Source: a candidate division Zixibacteria bacterium HGW-Zixibacteria-1
Lineage (GTDB): Bacteria > Zixibacteria > MSB-5A5 > GN15 > PGXB01
Direction: 5' to 3'
Length of the DNA: 64,000 nucleotides
NCBI GenBank assembly: GCA_002838945.1
Contig: PGXB01000012.1
Span: 1 to 64,000 of the forward strand
Numbering within the stretch: position 1 is the stretch's first letter; each line of letters starts with the position of its first letter. A program made the position numbers and the translations under genes. The notes under the pieces were generated by a model. The model saw only the letters and a program-made list of their open reading frames with translations, did not search any database and was not told the DNA's origin. This document shows, in pieces, positions 27,668-37,543 of this stretch.

Positions 27668-29761
27668 ATGGAACAACGAGTTGAACTGGAAATAGGCGGC
27701 AAAACACTAAGCATCGAGACAGGAAAGGTCGCCAAACAGGCAAACGGAGCCGTTATGGTACGGCTGGCGGATACGGTCATTCTGTCGGCGGTGGTCAGCG
27801 GCGATGATCCGAACGACGGCCGCGATTTTTTCCCACTTACGATCGATTATCGTGAGAAAACATATGCAGCCGGAAAAATTCCCGGGGGCTTTTTCAAGCG
27901 TGAGGGAAGACCGTCCGAGAAAGAAATCCTTTCAATGAGGATTATCGACCGGCCGATCAGACCGCTTTTCCCCGAGGGGTTCGTCAATGAAGTGCAATGC
28001 CATAATATTGTACTATCCGCCGACCAGGAAAATGACGCTGATATTTTGTGTCTTATCGGGACTTCGGCCGCATTGACCATATCCGACATTCCTTTTGTCA
28101 AGACCATCGCCGGAGTAAGGATCGGACGCATTGACGGCCGGCTGATTATCAACCCGACCTTCAAGGAACTCGAGGAATCGGATATCAATATTACCGTCGC
28201 CGGATCCGCCGGATCGATCACCATGGTCGAAGGGGGCGGCCGTGAGATATCCGAAGCGGAAATGATCGAGGCGTTGGCTTTCGGTCATGAGCATATCAAA
28301 ATGATCGTGGCTAAAATCGAGGAATTACGCGGGCTGGCCGGCAAACCGAAGATAGAGTTTGCACCGAAAACGGTTGATGAAGGCTTGAAGAATAAAATCA
28401 CCGAAATGGCCAACGCGAAATTGAATGAATACAACAGGATTGCCGACAAGGACGAACGCCGGAACCTGAAGCACAAACTGAATGATGAAATCAAGGAGGC
28501 CCTGGCGGAAGAGTTTCCGGAGATGGAAGGGACCATCGGGAACATCATTCACGATCTGGATGCTTCCATCATGCGTGAGATGATCATCAAAGAAGGACGC
28601 CGCATTGACGGCCGCGGCCCCGATGAGGTGCGTCCAATCACCTGCGAGGTCGGCGTCCTGCCGCGAACGCACGGTTCGGCGCTGTTCACACGCGGCCAGA
28701 CCCAGGCGCTGGTGACACTGACTCTCGGCACCAAGATCGACGAGCAGCGCATTGACGACCTTGAGGGCGAATCAACCAAGAGCTACATGCTGCATTATAA
28801 CTTCCCGTCATTTTCGGTAGGTGAAGTGCGTCCGATTCGCGGCGTCAGCCGCCGGGAAGTCGGGCATGGTGCTCTTGCCGAGCGGGCTCTCCAGCCGATT
28901 ATTCCGGTCGAGGGGAAATTCCCTTACACGATTCGCATCGTTTCCGATATCCTCGAATCGAACGGCTCATCCTCGATGGCCTCGGTTTGCGGCGGATCGC
29001 TGGCCCTTATGGACGGCGGCGTGCCGACCAAAACAGCGGTGGCCGGCGTGGCCATGGGACTGATCAAAGATGATGACAAAGTCATCATTCTGACCGACAT
29101 CCTCGGCGATGAGGATCATTTCGGCGACATGGACTTCAAGGTAACCGGCACCGACAAAGGTATCACCGCATTTCAGATGGATATCAAGATCACCGGTATC
29201 GACCTCAATTTGATGGCCCAGGCGATGGAGAAGGCCCGGCAGGGAAGACTTCACATTCTGGGCAAGATGAATGAGGTCATCAGCAAGAATCGGGACAACC
29301 TGTCGTCCTATGCACCCAGAATCCTAACCATCAAGATTCCGGTCGAGAAGATCGGTGAGGTTATTGGACCGGGCGGCAAGATGATCAGGTCGATCGTCGA
29401 GGCTACCGGCGCCAAGATCGATATCGAAGATGATGGTACCGTCATGATAGCTTCGGTCGATGCTGCGGCCGGTGAAAAGGCGAAGGAAATGATTGAATCG
29501 CTGACCGAAGAGGCCGAGGTCAACAAGGTCTATATGGGCACGGTCAGGCGCATAACCAATTTCGGCGCCTTCATCGAAATTCTTCCCGGAACGGACGGCT
29601 TGCTTCACATTTCGGAAATCGATGTCGGGCACGTGGCCCGTGTGGAAGACTTCTTCAGACTCGGCGACCAGGTCGAGGTGAAAGTCATCGCTATCGATCC
29701 GGAAGGAAAAATCCGCTTGTCGCGCAAAGCACTCCTGAAAGACGGGGCGCGTTCCAAGTAG
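27668..29761 (+). CDS. pnp: Polyribonucleotide nucleotidyltransferase (PNPase)
   Basis: A 697-residue phosphorolytic 3'-5' exoribonuclease. Two RNase PH domains (about 1-220 and 300-545) are joined by a helical segment; the second carries the FPSFSVGEVRPIRG and ITDILGDEDHFGDMDFKV-type blocks with catalytic acidic residues. A KH domain (about 550-610, GPGGKMIR) and an S1 domain (about 620-690, MGTVRRITNFGAFIEI) follow. AGGAG about 10 nt upstream supports ATG 27668. It is in the operon with rpsO and the M16 peptidase gene. Confidence 0.97.
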   Translation: MEQRVELEIGGKTLSIETGKVAKQANGAVMVRLADTVILSAVVSGDDPNDGRDFFPLTIDYREKTYAAGKIPGGFFKREGRPSEKEILSMRIIDRPIRPLFPEGFVNEVQCHNIVLSADQENDADILCLIGTSAALTISDIPFVKTIAGVRIGRIDGRLIINPTFKELEESDINITVAGSAGSITMVEGGGREISEAEMIEALAFGHEHIKMIVAKIEELRGLAGKPKIEFAPKTVDEGLKNKITEMANAKLNEYNRIADKDERRNLKHKLNDEIKEALAEEFPEMEGTIGNIIHDLDASIMREMIIKEGRRIDGRGPDEVRPITCEVGVLPRTHGSALFTRGQTQALVTLTLGTKIDEQRIDDLEGESTKSYMLHYNFPSFSVGEVRPIRGVSRREVGHGALAERALQPIIPVEGKFPYTIRIVSDILESNGSSSMASVCGGSLALMDGGVPTKTAVAGVAMGLIKDDDKVIILTDILGDEDHFGDMDFKVTGTDKGITAFQMDIKITGIDLNLMAQAMEKARQGRLHILGKMNEVISKNRDNLSSYAPRILTIKIPVEKIGEVIGPGGKMIRSIVEATGAKIDIEDDGTVMIASVDAAAGEKAKEMIESLTEEAEVNKVYMGTVRRITNFGAFIEILPGTDGLLHISEIDVGHVARVEDFFRLGDQVEVKVIAIDPEGKIRLSRKALLKDGARSK

Positions 29762-29779
29762 CGGGCAGCCGGTCATAGA

Positions 29780-31060
29780 ATGACGATAAAACAGAATAGT
29801 GTTTATAATAAGACAATCCTCGACAGCGGGTTGAGGATTGTCACCGAAAAAATTCCAGGTGTCCGGTCGACGGCGATCGGCATCTGGATTGATGTCGGTT
29901 CGCGAGATGAAACCAGTGATAAGAACGGGATCACGCATTTTATCGAGCATATGCTTTTCAAGGGAACCCGTTCCCGCAGCGCACAGGCTATTGCGTTATC
30001 TCTGGAAGCGCTCGGCGGTTCGCTGAACGCATACACATCCCGCGAGCAGACCTGTTTTCATGCCCTGGTCCTCGATAAGCATCTTGATCTGGCCGTGGAT
30101 GTTCTCTCTGATATTCTCATGAATTCGACGATTACTTCTCTCAATATCAAACGGGAGAAATCGGTCGTCGCCGAGGAAATTCGCGAAGTTAATGAGACGC
30201 CGTCGGACCGGATCCATGAACTCTTTTCGGATCATTTCTGGCGGGGTCAGCCGCTGGGCTGGCCGATTATGGGAACGGAAGAAAATGTTTTGACTTTCAG
30301 CCGCCCGGTTATTCGAAAATACATGAATGATAATTATCTGGCGGGACGGATTGTCATTGCTGCCGCCGGGAACATATTGCATCAAAAGCTGGTCGGCCTC
30401 GTCAATGAAAAACTTCATTTTCCGCCGGGCAATGATTCTCATTGCCTGCCGGCGAAATATCCCGAGGGATTCTCGTCGCAATTCGTAAAAAACGGTTCCA
30501 CCCAGACGCATATTTGTGTCGGCTTTCCGGGTGTCGATTATTCGGCTCCGCAAAGGCTGCCGATGCTGGCCCTGAATAATTATCTCGGCGGCGGGATGTC
30601 ATCGGTGCTTTTCCAGAAGATCCGGGAAGATCGCGGAATGGCCTATACGGTTTTTACGTTTCCGGATTTTTACCGGGATTGCGGCGTTTTCGGAGCGTAT
30701 CTGGCCACCGACCGCAAGCACCTGCATGAAGCGGTCGAGACGATGCTCAAAGAGTTTCGAAAGGTGAAGAGATCGCGTCTGCCGAATGAAAAAATCGAGA
30801 TGATTAAAGATCAGCTAAAGGGCGGCCTGATTCTTGGGATGGAATCGACATCAAGCCGGATGAATCGGCTGGGTCGGCAGGAGACCGTGACGGGTCGATA
30901 TATTCCGATAAAAGAAGCTTTGCGGGCAATCAATAAGCTGACGGCGAATAATATCATTGAAGCCGCGCGGAAAATTCTTGTTCCGGATAATATAGCGGTG
31001 ACAGCTCTCGGTTCGGCCAGTGAAAAAGATCTCAGCAAAGTGGATTGGTCGCTTCTTTAA
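29780..31060 (+). CDS. M16 family zinc peptidase (processing peptidase-like)
   Basis: A 426-residue M16 metallopeptidase. The inverted zinc motif HFIEH is at residues 53-57, and the distal glutamate lies in the EEIREVNETPSD region near 130. The second, inactive-type M16 domain covers about 190-420, with YLGGGMSSVLFQKIRE. It matches the YmxG/PqqL-like peptidases often found directly after pnp in Firmicutes and others. No signal peptide is visible, so it is probably cytoplasmic. The substrate is unknown. Confidence 0.92.
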   Translation: MTIKQNSVYNKTILDSGLRIVTEKIPGVRSTAIGIWIDVGSRDETSDKNGITHFIEHMLFKGTRSRSAQAIALSLEALGGSLNAYTSREQTCFHALVLDKHLDLAVDVLSDILMNSTITSLNIKREKSVVAEEIREVNETPSDRIHELFSDHFWRGQPLGWPIMGTEENVLTFSRPVIRKYMNDNYLAGRIVIAAAGNILHQKLVGLVNEKLHFPPGNDSHCLPAKYPEGFSSQFVKNGSTQTHICVGFPGVDYSAPQRLPMLALNNYLGGGMSSVLFQKIREDRGMAYTVFTFPDFYRDCGVFGAYLATDRKHLHEAVETMLKEFRKVKRSRLPNEKIEMIKDQLKGGLILGMESTSSRMNRLGRQETVTGRYIPIKEALRAINKLTANNIIEAARKILVPDNIAVTALGSASEKDLSKVDWSLL

Positions 31061-31085
31061 AATCTGAATTTAACACCTCAGTGAA

Positions 31086-31859
31086 ATGGCAATCCTGACC
31101 TTTCATCACACCGACAGCAGGCGGCACTTCGGTCTTAACAACTATCATCCAAAGCGATTGCGAAAAGTTCTTAAAGACCTGCTTGAAGCGGGCTTCCAGT
31201 TTTTCACCCTGGATAAGTATCTGAGCCTTCCCGCAAACAGAAAGAAGGTCTGCCTGACCTTCGACGACGGATATGAATCATTCCACGAGCATGCCTTTCC
31301 GATATTAAGGGAACTGAATCTGACCGGGGTTGTTTTTATTCCGGCCAGATATATAGGTAAAAGAGCTGATTGGGACTATACCGGAAATATCCTCAAAACG
31401 ATGCACCTGAATGAGGCACAGATCGCCGAAATCGCCGAATTTGGAATCGAAATCGGCTCGCACGGGAATTCGCATATTGATTTGACGGCCCTGTCCGAAA
31501 GAGGTCTAAGGGTCGAATTGGAGCACTCAAAAAGAAGACTTGAAGATTTAACCGGGGGAGAGGTTAAATATATCAGCTACCCCTTCGGGCGCTTCAATCG
31601 AAATGTAGAGCTATGGGCCGCAAAGTCCGGCTATAAGAATGGCTTTTCACTGTCATACTTCAGGAAAAGCCAATACGACTTTACCGTTCCCAGATATGCT
31701 GTCTATACCACCGACACCTTGTTTTCGACAGTAGCCAAAATTGAGGGCGGCCCCCTTGGCCTGGTGGAGAAAATTAAGGGGGCGACACTGAATGCCTATG
31801 CCGCCGGAACCATATTGCTTAACAGGATTCGTTCGCGGAATATCAATCCGCAGGTCTAA
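31086..31859 (+). CDS. Polysaccharide deacetylase (NodB domain)
   Basis: A 257-residue carbohydrate esterase family 4 protein. The metal-binding TFDDGY motif is at about residues 58-63 and the HGNSH (H-x3-H) motif at about 125-129. The protein starts MAILTFHHTD, with no signal peptide, so it acts in the cytoplasm or at the inner face. It follows the M16 gene by 25 nt and probably belongs to the pnp transcript. The likely role is deacetylation of a cell-envelope polysaccharide precursor; the substrate cannot be read from the sequence. Confidence 0.88.
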   Translation: MAILTFHHTDSRRHFGLNNYHPKRLRKVLKDLLEAGFQFFTLDKYLSLPANRKKVCLTFDDGYESFHEHAFPILRELNLTGVVFIPARYIGKRADWDYTGNILKTMHLNEAQIAEIAEFGIEIGSHGNSHIDLTALSERGLRVELEHSKRRLEDLTGGEVKYISYPFGRFNRNVELWAAKSGYKNGFSLSYFRKSQYDFTVPRYAVYTTDTLFSTVAKIEGGPLGLVEKIKGATLNAYAAGTILLNRIRSRNINPQV

Positions 31860-31886
31860 TATATTTACCACTATGTCCGAAAATTC

Positions 31887-31915
31887 TTGATATATGTATT
31901 TATTTTGCATAAATT
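31887..31915 (+). promoter_or_regulatory. Candidate promoter of leuS
   Basis: -35 TTGATA at 31887-31892, 17-bp spacer, -10 TAAATT at 31910-31915. Initiation near 31922 leaves a leader of about 35 nt before ATG 31957. Confidence 0.5.
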
Positions 31916-31956
31916 CGTGTTTTTGATTCTGGAAAAAGTGAAAGGCTAAGGCCGTT

Positions 31957-34449
31957 ATGGAAAATGTGGAAAAGAAAATGTTAAAGTATAACTTTAAGGA
32001 AATAGAGTCGAAGTGGCAGAAGGTCTGGGATGAGCAGCAGTTGTACAAGGCTCCGGATCATCCTCGCGGCGAAAAATATTACATGCTGGTCATGTTCGCT
32101 TATCCGTCGGGCGATATTCACATGGGACATTTCCGTAACTACATCCTGGGCGATGCCACTGCCCGCTTTCAAATGATGAAGGGCAAAGACATGCTGCATC
32201 CTTTCGGTTGGGATGCTTTCGGCCTGCCGGCGGAGCGGGCGGCGATCCAGCGCGGGCTTCATCCGGCTGAATGGACCTATAAAAATATCGAAACCTCGCG
32301 CAAGACCCTCCAGACAACCGGCATTTCATTTGACTGGTCTCGCGAAGTGACATCCTGCAGTCCCGATTATTACAAATGGACGCAATGGATGTTTGTTCAG
32401 CTATTCAAAAAGGGGCTGGCCTATCAGAAAAAGGGCTGGGTCAACTGGTGTCCTGAGGATAAAACGGTGCTGGCCAATGAGCAGGTGGTTGACGGCAAGT
32501 GCGAAAGATGCGATACGCAGGTCGAAAAAAAGGAATTGACCCAGTGGTATTTCCGGATCACCGACTATGCCGATCGGCTGATCGACGGCCTGGACACGCT
32601 TCCCGGCTGGCCGGAAAATGTCAAAATGATGCAGAAAGACTGGATCGGGCGGTCATACGGCCTCGAAGTGGATTTCATAATAAAGGAAACCGGCGAAAAG
32701 ATGCCGATTTTCACCACCCGCCCGGACACTATCTATGGCGTAACTTTTATGGCTATTGCTCCCGAATCGCCGCTGGTGGAAAAGCTGAATCTTAAAGGCG
32801 AATATAAGGAAAAAGTCGAACAGTATAAAAAAGAAGTGCTGATGCGTTCGGAAATCGATCGGGCCGCCGCCGTCGGCGAGAAAGATGGTGTTTTCACCGG
32901 AAAATATGCCATCAACCCCTTCAACGGTGAAGAAATCGAGCTCTGGGTGGCCGATTATGTCCTGGCCGGCTATGGTACCGGCGCGGTGATGGCGGTCCCG
33001 GCCCATGACAGCCGTGATTTCCTGTTCGCGAAAAAGTATAAAATCCCGATAAAGGTGGTCATTCACCCCGATGCCAAAACGACATTGAAGGTCGATGAGA
33101 TGGATGATGCTTATACCGAATATGGCGTTATGGTCAACTCGGCGCATTTTGACGGGCTGGCGGGGGAAGAGGCGATCCGCGGTGTCGGTAATTATGCCGA
33201 GGAAAAAGGCATCGGCCGCAAGAAAGTCAATTACAAACTGCGCGACTGGCTGATTTCGCGTCAGCGTTACTGGGGCGCGCCCATACCGATTATTCATTGC
33301 CCGAAATGCGGGACCGTCGCAGTTCCAGAGAAGGATTTGCCGGTGCTTTTGCCCGAGGTTGAGAATTATATTCCCAAGGGGCGTTCGCCGCTGGCCGATG
33401 TGCCCGAATATATGCATGTAAAATGTCCCGATTGCGGGGGAGAGGCGCAGCGCGATCCGGATACGATGGACACGTTCGTCTGCTCGTCCTGGTATTATTT
33501 GCGTTATGCCGATCCGCACAACGAGCAAAAGCCGTTCGACAACGGCAAACTCGATCCCTGGATGCCGATCGACAAATATATCGGCGGAATCACCCACGCC
33601 ACCGGGCACCTGATTTATTTCCGGTTTTTTCAGAAATTCCTGAAGGATATCGGCTGGGTCAAGGATGAAGAACCGGCGGTAATTTTGTTCAACCTGGGGA
33701 TGGTGATGGATGCCAAGGGCGAAGTGATGTCGAAGTCGAGAGGCAATGTCGTCTCCCCGATCGGTCTCATGGATCAGCGGGGTATTGATATTTCGCGGCT
33801 GGGGATGTATTTCACAGCGCCATCGGAGAAAGAAGTTCTCTGGTCGGATGATGTTCTGGTGGGAATCGAGAAATTTGTCAGGAATCGATTTTTCCCGATG
33901 ACCGGCCAGTATCGCGGCAGCCATCCGGACTTAAAGTCTTACTTTAAGCTGTCCGATTTGAGCGATTACGAGAAGAATACTTATATAAAGTTAAATCAAA
34001 CCGTCAAAAGAGTCTCTGAAGATATTGACCGACTGCAATTTAACACCGCCATTGCGGCCCTGATGGAGCTGGAACATGACTATAAGCCGGACCAGATCAA
34101 AAGTGATACTCTAAATGACTATATAATATTGAAGGCGATTCAACTGATTGCGCCGCTGGCGCCGCATCTGGCCGAAGAAATGTGGCAGCTGTGCGGCAAT
34201 GAACTTTCGGTATTCCGGTCGGCCTGGCCGGATTACGACCCTGATGCGGTCAAATTCGACACGGTCACGATTGCCATCCAGGTCAACGGTAAGCTTCGCT
34301 CGGACATGGAGATGCTTCGCGACATGGCGCAGGATGAAGTTATTAGTGCCGCTCTCAAGGATACCAGGGTAAAGGCATACACCGACGGAAAAGAGATTAT
34401 AAAGAAGATCTATATACCGAACCGCCTGGTAAACATAGTTATCAAATAA
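31957..34449 (+). CDS. leuS: Leucine--tRNA ligase
   Basis: An 830-residue class Ia synthetase. The HIGH-type motif is HMGH at residues 55-58. The CP1 editing domain contains TTRPDTIYG and GTGAVMAVPAHDSRD; a zinc-type CPKCG knuckle and a second CPDCGG segment lie at about 449-497. The KMSKS loop reads VMSKSRGN, with Val replacing the first Lys. The anticodon-binding domain and a C-terminal domain complete it. It probably has its own promoter after the deacetylase gene. An internal Met (MLKYNF, residue 8) is an alternative start. Confidence 0.96.
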   Translation: MENVEKKMLKYNFKEIESKWQKVWDEQQLYKAPDHPRGEKYYMLVMFAYPSGDIHMGHFRNYILGDATARFQMMKGKDMLHPFGWDAFGLPAERAAIQRGLHPAEWTYKNIETSRKTLQTTGISFDWSREVTSCSPDYYKWTQWMFVQLFKKGLAYQKKGWVNWCPEDKTVLANEQVVDGKCERCDTQVEKKELTQWYFRITDYADRLIDGLDTLPGWPENVKMMQKDWIGRSYGLEVDFIIKETGEKMPIFTTRPDTIYGVTFMAIAPESPLVEKLNLKGEYKEKVEQYKKEVLMRSEIDRAAAVGEKDGVFTGKYAINPFNGEEIELWVADYVLAGYGTGAVMAVPAHDSRDFLFAKKYKIPIKVVIHPDAKTTLKVDEMDDAYTEYGVMVNSAHFDGLAGEEAIRGVGNYAEEKGIGRKKVNYKLRDWLISRQRYWGAPIPIIHCPKCGTVAVPEKDLPVLLPEVENYIPKGRSPLADVPEYMHVKCPDCGGEAQRDPDTMDTFVCSSWYYLRYADPHNEQKPFDNGKLDPWMPIDKYIGGITHATGHLIYFRFFQKFLKDIGWVKDEEPAVILFNLGMVMDAKGEVMSKSRGNVVSPIGLMDQRGIDISRLGMYFTAPSEKEVLWSDDVLVGIEKFVRNRFFPMTGQYRGSHPDLKSYFKLSDLSDYEKNTYIKLNQTVKRVSEDIDRLQFNTAIAALMELEHDYKPDQIKSDTLNDYIILKAIQLIAPLAPHLAEEMWQLCGNELSVFRSAWPDYDPDAVKFDTVTIAIQVNGKLRSDMEMLRDMAQDEVISAALKDTRVKAYTDGKEIIKKIYIPNRLVNIVIK

Positions 34450-34472
34450 GATATAATGTCTAAATTCAGGTG

Positions 34473-34495
34473 GGCCTTCTCAGAAAGGCCTATTT
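34473..34495 (+). terminator. Weak terminator after leuS
   Basis: GGCCTT (34473-34478) pairs with AAGGCC (34485-34490) around a 6-nt loop, followed by a T-rich but interrupted tail. Confidence 0.45.
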
Positions 34496-34602
34496 GCTTG
34501 ATTGTATAAGTTAACATAATATATCTTTTGAGACACCATATTATAACCAAACGCGCATTCATAACCTACTCCTCTCAAATAAGACCGGCGGGTTATTAAT
34601 TG

Positions 34603-35172
34603 TTAGAATGAATAACTAAAGATCAGATTTATGCCATGCTTTTGAGGGCTGTAATTGGCGTTGATATCCACTGAGGTCCGAAATAAATCGCTTAGCTTGA
34701 TAGGCTCATAGCCATTTATAAATGATCCGACTATAGCCCCGGCGAGACCGCCGCCACAAGCAAAGATCACAATTGTCTTTGTGTCCGGGTCGGTTCGTTC
34801 CTTTACCGATCTCGATCCAATAAAAGTGTAAGTGTAGTCATTTTTGATTTCTTTTTCATATATATATCCAACCAGCGCCCCCACCGGAAGGCCGAATAGA
34901 AAGCCATAAGACTTGGGCACGGCCCGGTTCTTTTTCCATATATAGGCTTTCTCAATTTCCTTGGCCGCGAATCGCCTTTCCTCCCAGCCCAATAGGGTGA
35001 TCGATTTACTATCGATAAGCAGCAGATCTCCCATATAATCTTGACCGCCGGAAACGACAATTTTAAGTTTATCTCCTTTTTTCAGGCTTAAAGCCATGGC
35101 GGATGTTGCCAGACAGCCAATAATTGAAGCAATCACTATAATCTTCAAGGAAATTAGATTTATTTTCCCCAT
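34603..35172 (-). CDS. Exported or membrane protein with glycine zippers
   Basis: A 189-residue protein I do not recognise. A signal peptide is followed by a polar region of SH3-like strands (LKKGDKLKIVVSGGQDYMGDLL), similar to the short barrel region in some uncharacterised Bacteroidota proteins. Two Gly-rich hydrophobic segments follow (FGLPVGALVGYIY and GGGLAGAIVGSFI), and the C-terminus ends in a strand closed by Phe, as outer-membrane proteins often do. I set the start at the Met at 35172 because it gives a normal signal peptide; an in-frame ATG at 35226 adds 18 residues. A promoter lies at 35269-35295. Confidence 0.55.
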   Translation of the reverse strand: MGKINLISLKIIVIASIIGCLATSAMALSLKKGDKLKIVVSGGQDYMGDLLLIDSKSITLLGWEERRFAAKEIEKAYIWKKNRAVPKSYGFLFGLPVGALVGYIYEKEIKNDYTYTFIGSRSVKERTDPDTKTIVIFACGGGLAGAIVGSFINGYEPIKLSDLFRTSVDINANYSPQKHGINLIFSYSF

Positions 35173-35268
35173 GTAGAGCCTAAAACCTATCTCATTGACC
35201 TTGTTTAATGGGTTTAATGGCGTCATTTAAAAAACTGAAAACTAAATTTACCGCCAGATATTTGGAAT

Positions 35269-35295
35269 ATTATATAATTAGGAGGGATTTGTCAA
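35269..35295 (-). promoter_or_regulatory. Promoter on the minus strand
   Basis: Read on the minus strand: -35 TTGACA (35295-35290), 15-bp spacer, -10 TATAAT (35274-35269). It would drive the glycine-zipper protein gene separately from the carboxypeptidase gene upstream. Confidence 0.55.
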
Positions 35296-35315
35296 GAAAT
35301 GTAATGGGGCGAACA

Positions 35316-36248
35316 TCATCCCGCTTTTTTGAAGGCGTAATTGGCCAGCTTGCGGGCCTCGCGGAAGCGGGTCTGGGGACCCGGAGCGCCCAGGACGACC
35401 ACTGTAATTTCGCGGCCGAGGCCGTCCTCAAGAATTGTGGTCAGGCAATAGTCGGATTCCAGAATAAAGCCGGTTTTCCCCGCTTTGACCTTGTATTTGG
35501 AGAAAATCATTTTGTTGGTGTTAACGAGTTTCTTGGTATTTTTGCGATTGACCGGCTTGAAGACATATTTTTTAAGACTGGTAATGCGGCCGATTTCAGG
35601 GTAAAGCGTCCGGGCGGTGTTGATCAGGCGGGCGCAATCGGCGGCGGTAGCGCAGTTCTTTTCATCAAGTCCGGTCGGCTCGCACATGCGAGTATTTTTA
35701 AGACCGATATCATCGGCCTTGTCATTCATCATTTCCGCAAATTTCTCAAGATCGCCGGCAATGGTGCGGGCCAGAGCCCGAGCGGCGCGATTGTCGGATT
35801 GAAGCAGGGCCGAATGCAGGAGATCTTTGGCCCTGACCTTATCCCCCACTCTGAAAAGCGACCGGGCCGAGCGCGTGGCATCTTCCTTGGTGATGGTGAT
35901 CACGGTGTCGGGGTCATAATGATCAAGGACCACCATGGCGGTCAGCAGCTTCGAAATCGAGGCCACCGGCCGAACATCATCGGCATTATAGCAGTACAGC
36001 ACTTCGCCCGTTTTATTATTGACGGCTATGGCCGATTTCAAATTGAGATGGAGAGCCCGCGAGATATTGCTGTCGGGCAATTCGAAATCGAAAAGATCTT
36101 TTTCTGCAGGTTTTTGTCCTGACGAAAGCGTTTTCGATTCCGACTCGGTCAGGATAACATTCTGGAATATTAGAAATAAAGCCAGAACTCCTATAACGGA
36201 AAGTAATATAACTCTATTTCTCGCTTTTCGATCTTTTTGTGTCATCAA
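35316..36248 (-). CDS. D-alanyl-D-alanine carboxypeptidase (S11 family)
   Basis: A 310-residue penicillin-binding-protein-like serine peptidase of family S11. An N-terminal membrane anchor (about 12-30) precedes the catalytic domain with SxxK (S97-K100, SISK), SDN (151-153) and KTG (258-260). The C-terminal PBP5-type domain is missing, so it resembles PBP7/DacD-like short forms. It trims peptidoglycan peptides in the periplasm. It overlaps the ABC permease gene upstream by 4 bases, which suggests coordinated expression with the exporter. Confidence 0.9.
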   Translation of the reverse strand: MMTQKDRKARNRVILLSVIGVLALFLIFQNVILTESESKTLSSGQKPAEKDLFDFELPDSNISRALHLNLKSAIAVNNKTGEVLYCYNADDVRPVASISKLLTAMVVLDHYDPDTVITITKEDATRSARSLFRVGDKVRAKDLLHSALLQSDNRAARALARTIAGDLEKFAEMMNDKADDIGLKNTRMCEPTGLDEKNCATAADCARLINTARTLYPEIGRITSLKKYVFKPVNRKNTKKLVNTNKMIFSKYKVKAGKTGFILESDYCLTTILEDGLGREITVVVLGAPGPQTRFREARKLANYAFKKAG

Positions 36249-37543
36249 TACTTAATCCATCTTATTATTTCCGGTAAAGTCGGCCGTTTGCCATACATCA
36301 AAATGCCGACTCTGAATATTTTCGCGGCCACCCAGATCGCGGCCAATATCGTCAATATTGTAATAACCATGCCCAGGAATGACTGCATGATAATCGGATT
36401 GGCAAGGCTGAAACCGGTCGGGCTGATAATATTCAGCCGGACCAGCATCATGGTCGGTGTCAGGAACGGAATCAAAGACAGGATAACGGCGAGCGTGGAT
36501 TCCGGCTCCTGTACGATATACATGGATAAAATAATCGGCAGCATGACGGTCATGGTAATGGGAAAGACGAAACCCTGAGCTTCTTTTTCCGAATTAACGA
36601 TGGAACCGATCAGGGCGAACAGGGTCGAATACAACAGATATCCCAAAATCAGATAGATCACAAAAAAGAATATCAGGACCGGATTGAACAGAACATCGGA
36701 AATTTCGGCGCTGATGCTTAAATCTCCCCGGAAAAAGTAAATTCCCATACCGATGACCATCCAGATCGCCACCTGGGTCAGGCTGGCCATGCCCAGGCCG
36801 ATTATTTTGCCGGCCATCAGCTGGAATGATGTCACCGAGGACACCATAACTTCCACGATGCGCGAATTCTTTTCCTCAATCACCGACCGCATCAATATCT
36901 GGCCATACCCGACCACGGTACCAAAAATGATCATGACAAAAACGATTCCGGCCAGATAGATTATCTCAAAATTGCGTTGTTTTTCACCTGGCGCCATCTG
37001 AGTGAATTCGGTTCGATGCGTCAGACTCAGAACCGAATCAATGCCCAGATTGATCTCGGTGTTGGCCAGACGCGCCTCGGTAAGGACCCTGGTAATGGTC
37101 CAGTCGAACCGATCGGCAGTGCGGAAACTGAAGGATTTCGCGACGACGATGCAGGAGTCATTTTCGACAATGCCATCGAACAGGACCAGATAACTTTTAA
37201 TCTTGTTGGACTCGAGAGCGGTATCGAGCTGGGCCCGAACAGCGGCATATTTGGCGGAATCGGAAGCATCGATATTGTATATTTCCCCAACCTCATAGGT
37301 CAGGCTGCTGTCATCCAACTTGTATCTTTCCAATTTCTCCGCGAACTTCTCCCCGACCTTGCGGCCGTCAAGATCGATAATAGCCATGTTCATGGAGGTT
37401 GCCGGTTTTTTATTTGCCAGAAGGGCCGGCAGAACGGTTATGCCTATCATAAAAACAGGCAGAAGGATGATGCCGATCAAAAATGATTTCTTTTTGACGA
37501 CCTGGGCGTATTCACGACTGATAATAACCCACAGCTTATTCAT
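36245..37543 (-). CDS. ABC-2 type transporter permease
   Basis: A 432-residue ABC-2 family permease of the NatB type. One N-terminal helix (about 20-42) is followed by a large extracytoplasmic loop (about 45-185) and five to six further helices from about 190 to 415. It overlaps the ATPase gene by 8 bases and the carboxypeptidase gene by 4. Such exporters move sodium, drugs or lipids; the substrate is not visible. Confidence 0.9.
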   Translation of the reverse strand: MNKLWVIISREYAQVVKKKSFLIGIILLPVFMIGITVLPALLANKKPATSMNMAIIDLDGRKVGEKFAEKLERYKLDDSSLTYEVGEIYNIDASDSAKYAAVRAQLDTALESNKIKSYLVLFDGIVENDSCIVVAKSFSFRTADRFDWTITRVLTEARLANTEINLGIDSVLSLTHRTEFTQMAPGEKQRNFEIIYLAGIVFVMIIFGTVVGYGQILMRSVIEEKNSRIVEVMVSSVTSFQLMAGKIIGLGMASLTQVAIWMVIGMGIYFFRGDLSISAEISDVLFNPVLIFFFVIYLILGYLLYSTLFALIGSIVNSEKEAQGFVFPITMTVMLPIILSMYIVQEPESTLAVILSLIPFLTPTMMLVRLNIISPTGFSLANPIIMQSFLGMVITILTILAAIWVAAKIFRVGILMYGKRPTLPEIIRWIKY

